A stretch of 9,385 nt of DNA from Eggerthellaceae bacterium (GTDB lineage Bacteria > Actinomycetota > Coriobacteriia > Coriobacteriales > Eggerthellaceae), in the NCBI GenBank assembly GCA_003452695.1, contig DMNP01000180.1, positions 1 through 9,385 of the forward strand. The letters run 5' to 3'. Shown here in pieces: positions 1 to 6,107 of the stretch (positions are counted from its first letter, which is position 1; every line of letters starts with the position of its first letter). The notes beneath the pieces were generated by a model. That model was not told the origin of the DNA. It did not search any database and worked only from the letters and a program-made list of their open reading frames with translations. Made by a program: the position numbers and the translations under genes.

Positions 1-558
1 GTTCTTGTAGAACAGCAGCGGGTCGGTCAGCTTGAAGGAGTACTCGCCGTTCATGCGGACGCCCGGCTCGAACTCGAAGCCGAGGTTCGTGTCGACGATG
101 CGCATGGGGATCGGCGTGGAGGTGCCGTACTTGTTGCCGTAGATCTCCTTCGTGTTGAAGTAGTAGATGCGCTGGTCCTTGCCCGTGTCGCCGCCGAAGG
201 TGAAGCGCTGGCCGATGCGCTCGAACGTTGCCTTGATGCCCTCGCCGAGGTCGCCGTAGAAGATGGACGGCTCGGTGGAGCGGTCGTAGACGAACTGGCC
301 GGCTTCGGCGCAGACGTCGACTATCTCGCCGGATTCGACGATGATCATGCACTGGCCCTCGTTGACGGCGATGACCGAGCCGTTCGAGATGATGTTGCTC
401 TCGCCCTTGGTGTTCGAGCTGCGCCCATGATCGGAGGTGCGCTTCTGGCCCTTTACCGCGAGCGTGTCCTCGTCGATGGAGTCGCAGTAGAAAAACTCGC
501 GCCAGGAGTCAGCGAGCACGCCACCGGCCGCGCCTGCAATTGCGTGAATCAAACCCAT
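1..558 (-). CDS. SPFH-domain protein, YdjI-like (3' end outside window)
   Basis: This is the N-terminal 186 residues of a membrane-associated SPFH (stomatin/prohibitin/flotillin/HflK-C) protein of the group often annotated as 'virion core protein' and exemplified by B. subtilis YdjI. The first residues, MGLIHAIAGAAGGVLADSW, then REFFYCDS, are the family's typical opening, followed by SSN near residue 48, IISNGS at 56-61 and the VNEGQCMIIVESGEIVD strand pair at 65-81 that begins the SPFH fold. No transmembrane helix is visible; the glycine/alanine-rich N-terminus could be an amphipathic membrane anchor. The ATG at 558 is preceded by AAGGAG six bases upstream. It is the third gene of an operon after the zinc-ribbon and TPM genes, with a 105 bp gap before it. 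The family is known from B. subtilis to bring PspA to the membrane; that this copy does so is inference. The frame is open to base 1, so the rest, usually a C-terminal zinc ribbon or coiled region, is not seen. Confidence 0.88.
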   Translation of the reverse strand, partial: MGLIHAIAGAAGGVLADSWREFFYCDSIDEDTLAVKGQKRTSDHGRSSNTKGESNIISNGSVIAVNEGQCMIIVESGEIVDVCAEAGQFVYDRSTEPSIFYGDLGEGIKATFERIGQRFTFGGDTGKDQRIYYFNTKEIYGNKYGTSTPIPMRIVDTNLGFEFEPGVRMNGEYSFKLTDPLLFYKN

Positions 559-663
559 AGTCGCTCCTTACTGTTGCTTTCTGCCGCATCCAGCGCTGCG
601 ACGGGCGCTTTCTATGACCTGGGAACATCATACCCGATGGGGGCCGTTCCCCTCGTCCCGAAA

Positions 664-1503
664 CTAGAACTTGCCGCCTCCCGACGAGCTGAAGCCGCCG
701 CCACCGCCGCCGCCCCAGCCGCCTCCGCCGAAGCCGCCGCCGCCGCTGCTGCTTTCCTCTTCCTTCGGCTTCGGCGTGACGACGAGCGACGTGTCGACGA
801 ACTGGTCGTCGGAGTGGGTGAGCTCGAAGCTGCCCGCGTCGAGGTAGTTGGTTGCGCCGGTTTGCTCGCGAGCGGTCTTCATCGCGCTCTTCTCGCCGTT
901 GACCTTGCTGAATGCGGCGCCCGCGGGAATGCCGAAAATCGCGAGGATCTTGAGGATGGCCGACAGCGGGTCGGGTTCGGTCCACGGCTCGCCTTTGACG
1001 CTGTAGTACTCGAGCTGCTCGCCGATCTTGCCGTAGTACGCCTCGGCGCCATCTACCCAGTCGTCGGAGCTTAGCTCGTCCTTGACGGCCTCTTCCATGG
1101 CTGCGATGCCTTCGTCGGAGAACGAGTACGAGCCCTGGCCGTAGGCGATCGTGACGTAGTCGCGCGATTTGACGGCCAGCACGAGCATGATGCCGTCCTT
1201 GCCCGAGCCCAGGCCCAGGTCGTTGGCGCGGTAGAAGCTTGTCGCGAAGTTCGTGCGCTGCGCCGACGTGGGGTTGTCCAAGCCGTTCATCTTGTCGACG
1301 ACCAGCAGGTACACGCCCATGTTGTATTGTGCGGCGTATTCCGCGCCCTTGGCTTCGAGCGCGCTGAAATCTGAACTGCTGAGCACGCCTTGGTCGTCGA
1401 ACACGTAGGTGCCCGTTTCCGCATAGGCCATGGGGGCCGCGAACATCGAAGCGCACAGAGCCAGGCAGAACACGCTGGCAAGTAGTTTCTTAATCGATTT
1501 CAT
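664..1503 (-). CDS. TPM-domain membrane protein, YdjH/YgcG-like
   Basis: A 279-residue exported protein. Residues 1-28 form a signal peptide (KSIKK, hydrophobic core, AYA before E29). Residues 30-165 are a TPM domain (the fold named for TLP18.3, Psb32 and MOLO-1), with the opening VFDDQGVLSSSD, the central VYLLVVDKMNG strand, the GSGKDGIMLVLAVKSRDY segment (99-116) and the YGQG turn (121-124). One membrane helix follows at about 180-197, then a region ending in PKPKEEESSS and a glycine-rich tail (254-277) with few other residues, as is common in YgcG-type proteins. TPM domains have been linked to phosphatase activity in plants and to assembly roles elsewhere; the activity here is unknown. The ATG at 1503 has a GGGGAGGTG ribosome site five bases upstream, and the gene starts 13 bp after the zinc-ribbon gene stops, so the two are co-transcribed. 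In B. subtilis, YdjH pairs with YdjG in the membrane. Confidence 0.9.
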   Translation of the reverse strand: MKSIKKLLASVFCLALCASMFAAPMAYAETGTYVFDDQGVLSSSDFSALEAKGAEYAAQYNMGVYLLVVDKMNGLDNPTSAQRTNFATSFYRANDLGLGSGKDGIMLVLAVKSRDYVTIAYGQGSYSFSDEGIAAMEEAVKDELSSDDWVDGAEAYYGKIGEQLEYYSVKGEPWTEPDPLSAILKILAIFGIPAGAAFSKVNGEKSAMKTAREQTGATNYLDAGSFELTHSDDQFVDTSLVVTPKPKEEESSSGGGGFGGGGWGGGGGGGFSSSGGGKF

Positions 1504-1516
1504 CCCGACACCTCCC

Positions 1517-2872
1517 CTACAGGCTGAATCCGCCGAAGACGAATATGACGATAAGCACGATTACGATGAGAATGGGCAAGAAGAGCACCAGGAAGCGCAT
1601 CCTTACCTTGCCTGGATCGATGGGCAGATCGCCGATGAACTTACCCGTCTGGCCGTTCATGGCGAACAGGTAGTCCTCGTCGTTCCACCTGGTGTGCAGC
1701 ATCCACACAGGAAGCAGCGCATAGGCAACGTTCGACCAGCTTACTTCCACATGCGATGCATCTAAGCTCGCGGTCTCGTAGCCTTGGGCCGTCTCCGTCA
1801 TGGCGTCTGCGCAGGTGGCCTCCACGCGAGTCCGGGCACGCGCGTCGCATTGCGCCACGTCCAGATCGTAGCGGTCGGTCAGGTATCCGGGCAGATAGGC
1901 CACCGAGAAGGGCACCATCTCGCTGTAGTCGAAAGGTTCGATGGCGTCCATGTGTGCGTCGGGCATCTTTGTGGAGCCATCGGTCGGAACCATGTCGAAT
2001 TCCATGGTTCCGACGCGATACAGCTTGTAATGGTCGGTCTCGGTGTACATGTTCTCGGTATCGGTCCAGGTGCGGCTATTGGTGGCGTCGAAGGTGAAAT
2101 CGCCTTCCGCCTGTCCGGTATACAGCCAGAACGGCACGTACACGCCCTGCACCTCTTCAAGGTGGTTGCCCTCCGTGAAACCGTTGGGCAGGAATTTTTT
2201 GCCGCCGTAATACTGCTTCAGCGCGGCAATGGCGGCGTTCTTGTCCAGCTTGAAGGGGATGATGTAGTCGGGTTTCAGCACATCGGACAGCTGGCCGGGC
2301 ACCACGGTGTTGTTGCCGCAGTAGGGGCAACTTGTAACGGCGGTTACCTGGTCGACCATCAGCTGCGCGCCGCACGACGAGCAGTTGAAGGCGCGCATGT
2401 TGTCCGCATCGGCATCGTCCCAGCGCGAGTTTTCCAGATAGGCTTGCACGGGGTCTTCCGCCTGCGAATGCTTCACCTGCACGCGCGTGGCATCGGTCGT
2501 GGATGCGGCAGCGGCGGAAACCGCTTCGACCCCCGCGTCCTTTGCTGCGTTCTGGGCCGCCTGCCATGCGGCTGCCTGGGCCTGCTCTTGGGTGGCCCCC
2601 GAACGTATGGCGTTGTCGAACGCAGCAATTGCAGATGACTGTTGGGCCGAGCTCATCGACGAAGTGTCTATTCCCAGCTCGGCCGCCGCCTCGCGCTGAC
2701 GATCGCCCGCAACCTTGTCGTCGGCCTTCGCCTGCTTTTCAGCATAGAGCGCCTCGATTTCAGCGGGCGTGAACTGGGACTCGCAGAATTCGCATTGAAG
2801 TTTGCCCGATTCCCCGCTGTAGAACAACCGGCCATTGCAATTCGGGCACTGATAATTGGTAGTCTCGGCCAC
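1517..2872 (-). CDS. Double zinc-ribbon, C-tail-anchored membrane protein, YdjG-like
   Basis: A 451-residue protein with two rubredoxin/TFIIB-type zinc ribbons. The first uses C9-x2-C12 and C27-x2-C30; the second uses C164-x2-C167 and C182-x2-C185. Between them (about 32-160) lies an Ala/Gln-rich, probably helical and partly disordered insertion. After the second ribbon comes the family block VLKPDYIIPFKLDKNAA (198-214) with KKFLPNGF (225-232), then a beta-rich region with VYVPFWLY (244-251) and LLPVWMLHTRW (386-396), a possible ligand or partner-binding domain. A single membrane helix at about 426-447 leaves only a few residues outside, so the bulk should face the cytoplasm. Translation starts at GTG (2872), decided by GGAGGT at 2878-2883 five bases upstream. 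It is the first gene of a trio with the TPM and SPFH genes, the same order as B. subtilis ydjGHI. Products are often called 'TFIIB-type zinc ribbon-containing protein'; there is no evidence of a DNA-binding role. Confidence 0.88.
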   Translation of the reverse strand: MAETTNYQCPNCNGRLFYSGESGKLQCEFCESQFTPAEIEALYAEKQAKADDKVAGDRQREAAAELGIDTSSMSSAQQSSAIAAFDNAIRSGATQEQAQAAAWQAAQNAAKDAGVEAVSAAAASTTDATRVQVKHSQAEDPVQAYLENSRWDDADADNMRAFNCSSCGAQLMVDQVTAVTSCPYCGNNTVVPGQLSDVLKPDYIIPFKLDKNAAIAALKQYYGGKKFLPNGFTEGNHLEEVQGVYVPFWLYTGQAEGDFTFDATNSRTWTDTENMYTETDHYKLYRVGTMEFDMVPTDGSTKMPDAHMDAIEPFDYSEMVPFSVAYLPGYLTDRYDLDVAQCDARARTRVEATCADAMTETAQGYETASLDASHVEVSWSNVAYALLPVWMLHTRWNDEDYLFAMNGQTGKFIGDLPIDPGKVRMRFLVLFLPILIVIVLIVIFVFGGFSL

Positions 2873-2912
2873 TGTCCACCTCCGTAGAATCGCAGGTTTT
2901 CCGTTGCAGCCT

Positions 2913-2918
2913 ATAATA
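2913..2918 (-). promoter_or_regulatory. Candidate -10 box of the zinc-ribbon/TPM/SPFH operon
   Basis: The minus strand reads TATTAT, five of six matches to the -10 consensus, giving a leader of about 35 bases before the GTG start. The same GGTATTAT string marks the cydA promoter. There is no good -35 and no extended -10 TG here, so the assignment is weak and an activator or alternative sigma factor would be needed. Confidence 0.3.
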
Positions 2919-2921
2919 CCC

Positions 2922-2933
2922 CGAAGCGCTTCG
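2922..2933. promoter_or_regulatory. 12 bp perfect palindrome, possible operator
   Basis: CGAAGCGCTTCG is fully self-complementary and lies three bases upstream of the candidate -10 box, inside what would be the promoter spacer. A dimeric regulator bound here would cover the promoter. No regulator can be named, and 12 bp palindromes do occur by chance in GC-rich DNA. Confidence 0.3.
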
Positions 2934-3092
2934 CCCGCACGTCTCAGATTGCAAAGATTGCCCTCGCTGACGATGTGTCGGCTACTGCCCCTGGCCCGGC
3001 CAGCGCGTCGTTCCGAGCAAGCATCGGCGAATGTGAGAAACGGAATTTTGCAAGACAGGTATCATTCGCACGATAATCGGCCCTTTTTGCCC

Positions 3093-3108
3093 CAAACATC
3101 GAGTTTTG
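3093..3108. promoter_or_regulatory. Dyad CAAA-N2-TCGA-N2-TTTG, left copy
   Basis: CAAACATCGAGTTTTG is symmetric at 12 of 16 positions, the form of a dimeric regulator's operator. It sits in the left arm of the inverted repeat, about 220 bases upstream of the zinc-ribbon start. The regulator is unknown. A loosely -35-like TTGCCC and -10-like TATGCG flank it with a 16-base gap, so it could occupy a promoter spacer pointing into the 104 bp spacer; this is speculative. Confidence 0.4.
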
Positions 3109-3220
3109 TATGCGGAAAACCGCGAATAGAGTCTTTATAAGAGCGTTAATGAACAGCGCGCAAAGACGTTTGCCCAGTTCGCATTTATTAAGGCATTCGG
3201 GGGAAGAGTGCTATCACATA

Positions 3221-3236
3221 CAAAACTCGATGTTTG
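3221..3236. promoter_or_regulatory. Dyad CAAA-N2-TCGA-N2-TTTG, right copy
   Basis: CAAAACTCGATGTTTG is the exact reverse complement of the left copy, 128 bases away centre to centre (about 12 helical turns), in the right arm of the inverted repeat and just beyond the cydB terminator. The paired, opposed copies would suit DNA looping or cooperative binding, but duplication as part of a mobile repeat explains them equally well. Confidence 0.4.
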
Positions 3237-3265
3237 AGCCAAAAAGGGCAGATTTCTACACCAGA

Positions 3266-3300
3266 GAGGCCCCGCGCGAGAATGGCTTGCGCGGGGCCTC
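3266..3300 (-). terminator. Terminator hairpin after cydB
   Basis: GAGGCCCCGCGC at 3266-3277 pairs perfectly with GCGCGGGGCCTC at 3289-3300; three further pairs (one G-U) shorten the loop to five bases. It lies 45 bases past the cydB stop. On the minus strand no T run follows, which is common for GC-rich actinobacteria. On the plus strand AGGTTTTCG follows, so it may also block transcription entering from the other side. Confidence 0.75.
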
Positions 3301-3345
3301 AGGTTTTCGTTCTTCGCTGTTCCCAGCTCGGCAGGGCGCGTCTCG

Positions 3346-4371
3346 TTATTCTTCGCCTTCGGGTGCGAGGCGTCCGTAGAAAATGCGATACGTCATTACG
3401 TGGTACGCCAGCACCAGGGGCACGCCGATGCAAGCGATGCCCGTCATCCAGCCCAGTGCCAAATCGGACGAGGCTGCCGTGGCAATCGTTATGGAGGAGC
3501 CCGTACTTCCCGCGGACGCCACGACCAGGTTGGGGAACATAGATGTGGCCAACAGGAACACGAGTGCCACCGCAGCAAGCGACTGCGTTACGAACACATG
3601 CAGGTCGCGGTCGTCGCGGCTACTGAACGCAATGGATCCGACTATGGCCAGCGCAAACACGATGACGCATGCCCAACGGGCGATGCCCAGCTCGGGGGCC
3701 ATGTGCGGCGATATGATGAAATGGCCGTACACTGAAACCACCAGAAACAGCACCACCACGGCAATCTGCAGGATGAAGCGCAGGTTCACGGCGCGCGTGC
3801 GCAGTTCGGATTGGCGCGGGGCCTTCAGGGCTATCCACGCAGCTCCCGCAGCGGCGAACATTGCCAGCCCCAGCAGGCCACACAGCAGCGTGAAGGGAGT
3901 GACCAGGCCTAGAAGCGGAATGCCGATGTAGTCGCCCGCCGCGTTCATGGGAATGCCGGCATAGATGTTGCCGACCGCCACGCCGAACAGCAGCGCCGGA
4001 AGCAACGACCCCACGAAGAAGCACGCGTTCCACAGCGGGCGCCAGGCGGTATCGTGCGTGGCAAATTCCAAGGACACGCCGCGTAGGATAAGCCCGAATA
4101 GCACCAGCATAATGGCCAGGTAAAAACCAGAAAACGTAGTGGCATACGCCGGAGCGAAAGCTGCGAACAGCGCGCCGCCCGCCGTGAGCAGCCACACTTC
4201 ATTGCCATCCCATACGGGGCCGATGCTGCGACGCACAAGGGCCTTTTCCTCGTCGGTCTTGGCCAGGAACGGATACAGCACGCCCGCCCCCAAATCGAAT
4301 CCATCGAATACGAAGTAGCCGGCTATAAGCAGGAATATAAGGAAGAACCAGAGAATTCCGAGACCTGTCAT
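3346..4371 (-). CDS. cydB: Cytochrome bd quinol oxidase subunit II
   Basis: CydB is the second integral-membrane subunit of cytochrome bd oxidase, which reduces oxygen to water with electrons from quinol and builds a proton gradient without pumping. This 341-residue protein shows the family signatures FDGFDLGAGVL (22-32), GPVWDGNEVWL (51-61), RGVSLEF (97-103) and MFPN (278-281), with about eight to nine membrane spans. The length matches the shorter Gram-positive/actinobacterial form. The frame stays open upstream to 4440 inside cydA, but the conserved N-terminus starts at MTGLGILWFF, so the ATG at 4371 is chosen. The stop of cydA (TAG, 4373-4375) and this ATG are separated by one base, so the two subunits are translationally coupled. 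A hairpin 45 bases after the stop ends the operon. No cydC or cydD follows, so the ABC transporter usually needed for assembly must be elsewhere or absent. Confidence 0.97.
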   Translation of the reverse strand: MTGLGILWFFLIFLLIAGYFVFDGFDLGAGVLYPFLAKTDEEKALVRRSIGPVWDGNEVWLLTAGGALFAAFAPAYATTFSGFYLAIMLVLFGLILRGVSLEFATHDTAWRPLWNACFFVGSLLPALLFGVAVGNIYAGIPMNAAGDYIGIPLLGLVTPFTLLCGLLGLAMFAAAGAAWIALKAPRQSELRTRAVNLRFILQIAVVVLFLVVSVYGHFIISPHMAPELGIARWACVIVFALAIVGSIAFSSRDDRDLHVFVTQSLAAVALVFLLATSMFPNLVVASAGSTGSSITIATAASSDLALGWMTGIACIGVPLVLAYHVMTYRIFYGRLAPEGEE

Positions 4372-4372
4372 G

Positions 4373-5863
4373 CTACTCACCGCCTTCCGTAGCAGCTTCT
4401 TCGACGCGGGCATGCGCGCCTCGTTCGCCCTTGTCGCCAACCAGGCGATTGATGATGACCGGCATCACGTTCACGTCGTCGCCGGGCGCATTGGCGGGCT
4501 CGTCGGGACCGGCTCCCAGGAACTTGAAGACCATGCGGCCCCAGGCCACGAACAGCAGCAGGTACACGGCCACGAACAGCACGATGGTCAGGATAAGCTC
4601 GGGCGCCGTTACCGAGCGCGAAATCGCCTCGTTGGTTAGCAACGACACGCCGTCAGGCGCCGACATGGACGGGTACACGACCCAAGGCTGGCGGCCGAGC
4701 TCGGCGGTGAACCAGCCGGCCTCGATGGCGATGAACGGGAATACTGGCGCTATGAACAGCAGCTTCTGCAACCATTTCCACTTCTTTATGCGTTCCTTGC
4801 CCACGCCGATCACTGTCAGCACGATAACCAGCAAGATAACCCCGGAAAGCGCCACCATAATGTGGTACAGCTGGAATATGGCGTTCACGGGAATGTCGCC
4901 GGGGCTCATGTCGCCGAACTGCTCGGTTTCGGCCAGGGTGTTCAAACCGGGGTATACGGTGTCGAACGTGGCCGTGGCCAGGAAGCTGGTGAATCCGGGC
5001 AGGCTTAGGCCCGTTACCTCGCCGCTCTCCTCGTTCACCCAGCCGAAGAAGTACAGCGGAGGCACCTCGTCTTCGTACTGGCCTTCCATGGCGGCAAGCT
5101 TGGTGGGCTGCTGTTCCCACACGCCCACGGCCGTGGAATGTGCCGACACGAACAGCGCGCACGTGGCCACGATGGCAACGGCCAGGCCGGTCTTCATGGT
5201 CTTCTTGGCGAAATCCAGGTGCTTGCCCTTCATGTAGTAGTAGGCAGCCACCGATATGGCGCACAGGCCGCCGATGACCAACGCCGAGGTTATAACGTGG
5301 AAATAGCGCAGCCCCGTGGTGGGGTTGAAGGCGGCCGCCAGGAAATCGGTGAGCACCGCATGCGATCCATCGGCCGAAAGTTCGGCACCAGCTGGCGTTT
5401 GCATCCACGAGTTGGCGATGAGAATCCACAGCGCCGACAGGCACGACCCGAACCACACGAGCCATGCCGACACGCAGTAGAACTTCGGCGACACCTTGCC
5501 CCGGCCGAACAGCAGCACGCCCAGGAACACCGATTCAAGGAAGAAGGCGAACAGCGCCTCGGCAGCCAGCGGCGCACCGAAGATATCGCCCACGAACCGC
5601 GAGTAGTCGGCCCAGTTCGTGCCGAACGAGAACTCCATCGTTATGCCCGTGGCCACGCCGATGACGAACGTTGCCGTAAAGATCTTCACCCATAAATGCG
5701 CGGCTGCACCGTCCTCGGCCTTCCGCGAACGATAGTACCGCGTCTGGGCAAGCGCCGTGATCAGCCCCGTGCCTATGGAAAGCGGGACGAACACGAAGTG
5801 GAACGCCACCGTAAGCGTGAATTGCAAGCGCGCGAGAAACGCGACATCGGTAAACAATTCCAT
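4373..5863 (-). CDS. cydA: Cytochrome bd quinol oxidase subunit I
   Basis: CydA carries the three haems and the quinol site of cytochrome bd oxidase in the cytoplasmic membrane. In the 496 residues the key positions are visible: H22 in TVAFHFVFVPLSIG (high-spin haem ligand, E. coli H19), E102 and E110 with the E. coli E99/E107 spacing, H189 in LRYFHVITSAL and M336 in QLYHIMVAL (haem b558 ligands), K255 and E260 at the start of the Q-loop, and GWFTAELGRQPW (383-394). The Q-loop between about 250 and 330 lacks the long insertion of the E. coli enzyme, giving the short-Q-loop class. The ATG at 5863 follows a near-perfect Shine-Dalgarno, AAGGAGGTG, six bases upstream. The C-terminus (451-496) is an acidic and basic hydrophilic tail that looks variable. 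The gene is first in cydAB. Upstream lies an extended -10 promoter and a large inverted-repeat element. Confidence 0.98.
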   Translation of the reverse strand: MELFTDVAFLARLQFTLTVAFHFVFVPLSIGTGLITALAQTRYYRSRKAEDGAAAHLWVKIFTATFVIGVATGITMEFSFGTNWADYSRFVGDIFGAPLAAEALFAFFLESVFLGVLLFGRGKVSPKFYCVSAWLVWFGSCLSALWILIANSWMQTPAGAELSADGSHAVLTDFLAAAFNPTTGLRYFHVITSALVIGGLCAISVAAYYYMKGKHLDFAKKTMKTGLAVAIVATCALFVSAHSTAVGVWEQQPTKLAAMEGQYEDEVPPLYFFGWVNEESGEVTGLSLPGFTSFLATATFDTVYPGLNTLAETEQFGDMSPGDIPVNAIFQLYHIMVALSGVILLVIVLTVIGVGKERIKKWKWLQKLLFIAPVFPFIAIEAGWFTAELGRQPWVVYPSMSAPDGVSLLTNEAISRSVTAPELILTIVLFVAVYLLLFVAWGRMVFKFLGAGPDEPANAPGDDVNVMPVIINRLVGDKGERGAHARVEEAATEGGE

Positions 5864-5908
5864 CGCACACCTCCTTGTGTAGAACCTTCCCCTTTACCAG
5901 GTTGCTAC

Positions 5909-5917
5909 ATAATACCA
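5909..5917 (-). promoter_or_regulatory. Candidate extended -10 promoter of cydAB
   Basis: On the minus strand the sequence reads TGGTATTAT: TATTAT matches the -10 consensus in five of six positions and is preceded by TG plus one base, the extended -10 motif that can replace a good -35. No convincing TTGACA-like hexamer lies 16-18 bases upstream. Transcription would begin near 5902, giving a leader of about 40 bases before the cydA ATG. I see no clear Rex or Fnr operator around it. Confidence 0.45.
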
Positions 5918-6053
5918 CCACAATTCGTTCGAGGATAGGCCCTTATCGACAACAGGCGGCGCAATGGGGGAACGCTCGTTACTGCCCACGGCTTGGACAG
6001 GAGACCCGCCCCGGGCATGGGGTGAGGGCGATTCTGCAGGGGCCGAGCGCCCG

Positions 6054-6078
6054 GAAAACGAGCCGGTGGCTCGTTTTC
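6054..6078. repeat. 11 bp perfect hairpin inside the 282 bp element
   Basis: GAAAACGAGCC at 6054-6064 pairs perfectly with GGCTCGTTTTC at 6068-6078 around a three-base loop. On the plus strand the 3' side ends in a short T run, so it could act as a weak terminator in that direction, but no plus-strand gene precedes it. Confidence 0.8.
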
Positions 6079-6087
6079 AGCGAGGCC

Positions 6088-6107
6088 GGGCAAGCGTGAG
6101 CTTGCCC
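6088..6107 (+). repeat. 8 bp hairpin closed by a GTGA (GNRA) loop
   Basis: GGGCAAGC at 6088-6095 pairs perfectly with GCTTGCCC at 6100-6107 around GTGA. In plus-strand RNA the loop is GUGA, a member of the stable GNRA tetraloop class; in minus-strand RNA it would be UCAC, which is not. This is a mild hint that the plus strand is the RNA sense if the element is transcribed. Confidence 0.75.

Larger units (their letters stand above)
3075..3254. repeat. 180 bp element with 38 bp inverted repeats
   Basis: The arm at 3075-3112 matches the reverse complement of 3217-3254 at 35 of 38 positions, including 20 consecutive identical bases at the inner end (CAAACATCGAGTTTTGTATG read left to right in the left arm). 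The spacer is 104 bp and richer in A+T than the genes; it contains TTTATAAG and a small GCGG-AAAA-CCGC hairpin at 3112-3123. No coding sequence lies inside. It may be a MITE-like repeat or a pair of opposed regulatory sites. Confidence 0.85.
2873..3345. other. Gene-free interval between cydB and the zinc-ribbon gene
   Basis: This 473 bp stretch carries the cydB terminator (3266-3300), the 180 bp inverted-repeat element (3075-3254) and the candidate promoter with palindrome (2913-2933). The part at 2934-3074 has a short dyad, CTGGCCCGGCCAG at 2991-3003, and nothing else I can name. Plus-strand open frames here lack ribosome sites and family resemblance. Confidence 0.75.

Noticed and set aside
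559..663. GGGAAC...GTTCCC inverted repeat and TATGAT in the gap before the SPFH gene, possibly a terminator, internal promoter or ECF-sigma site.
   Set aside because: The stem is six base pairs with a long loop and no T run. The -35 position is poor and the spacing does not match known ECF consensus sites, so no call is made.
664..760. GCC/CCG-rich tandem-like repeat at the end of the TPM gene.
   Set aside because: It encodes the glycine-rich tail typical of this family, so it is coding low complexity and not a separate repeat element.
3110..3379. Plus-strand small open frame crossing the inverted repeat and the cydB terminator.
   Set aside because: It runs through a terminator hairpin and into antisense cydB, has no ribosome site and shows no recognisable protein features.
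4372..4440. An upstream ATG at 4440 that would extend CydB by 23 residues.
   Set aside because: The extension is hydrophilic, overlaps cydA and precedes the conserved N-terminal membrane helix; the ATG at 4371 is correctly coupled to the cydA stop.
5875..6099. Plus-strand small open frame across the cydA promoter and the first arm of the 282 bp element.
   Set aside because: Its composition simply reflects the inverted repeat, and it lacks a ribosome site and any family signature.
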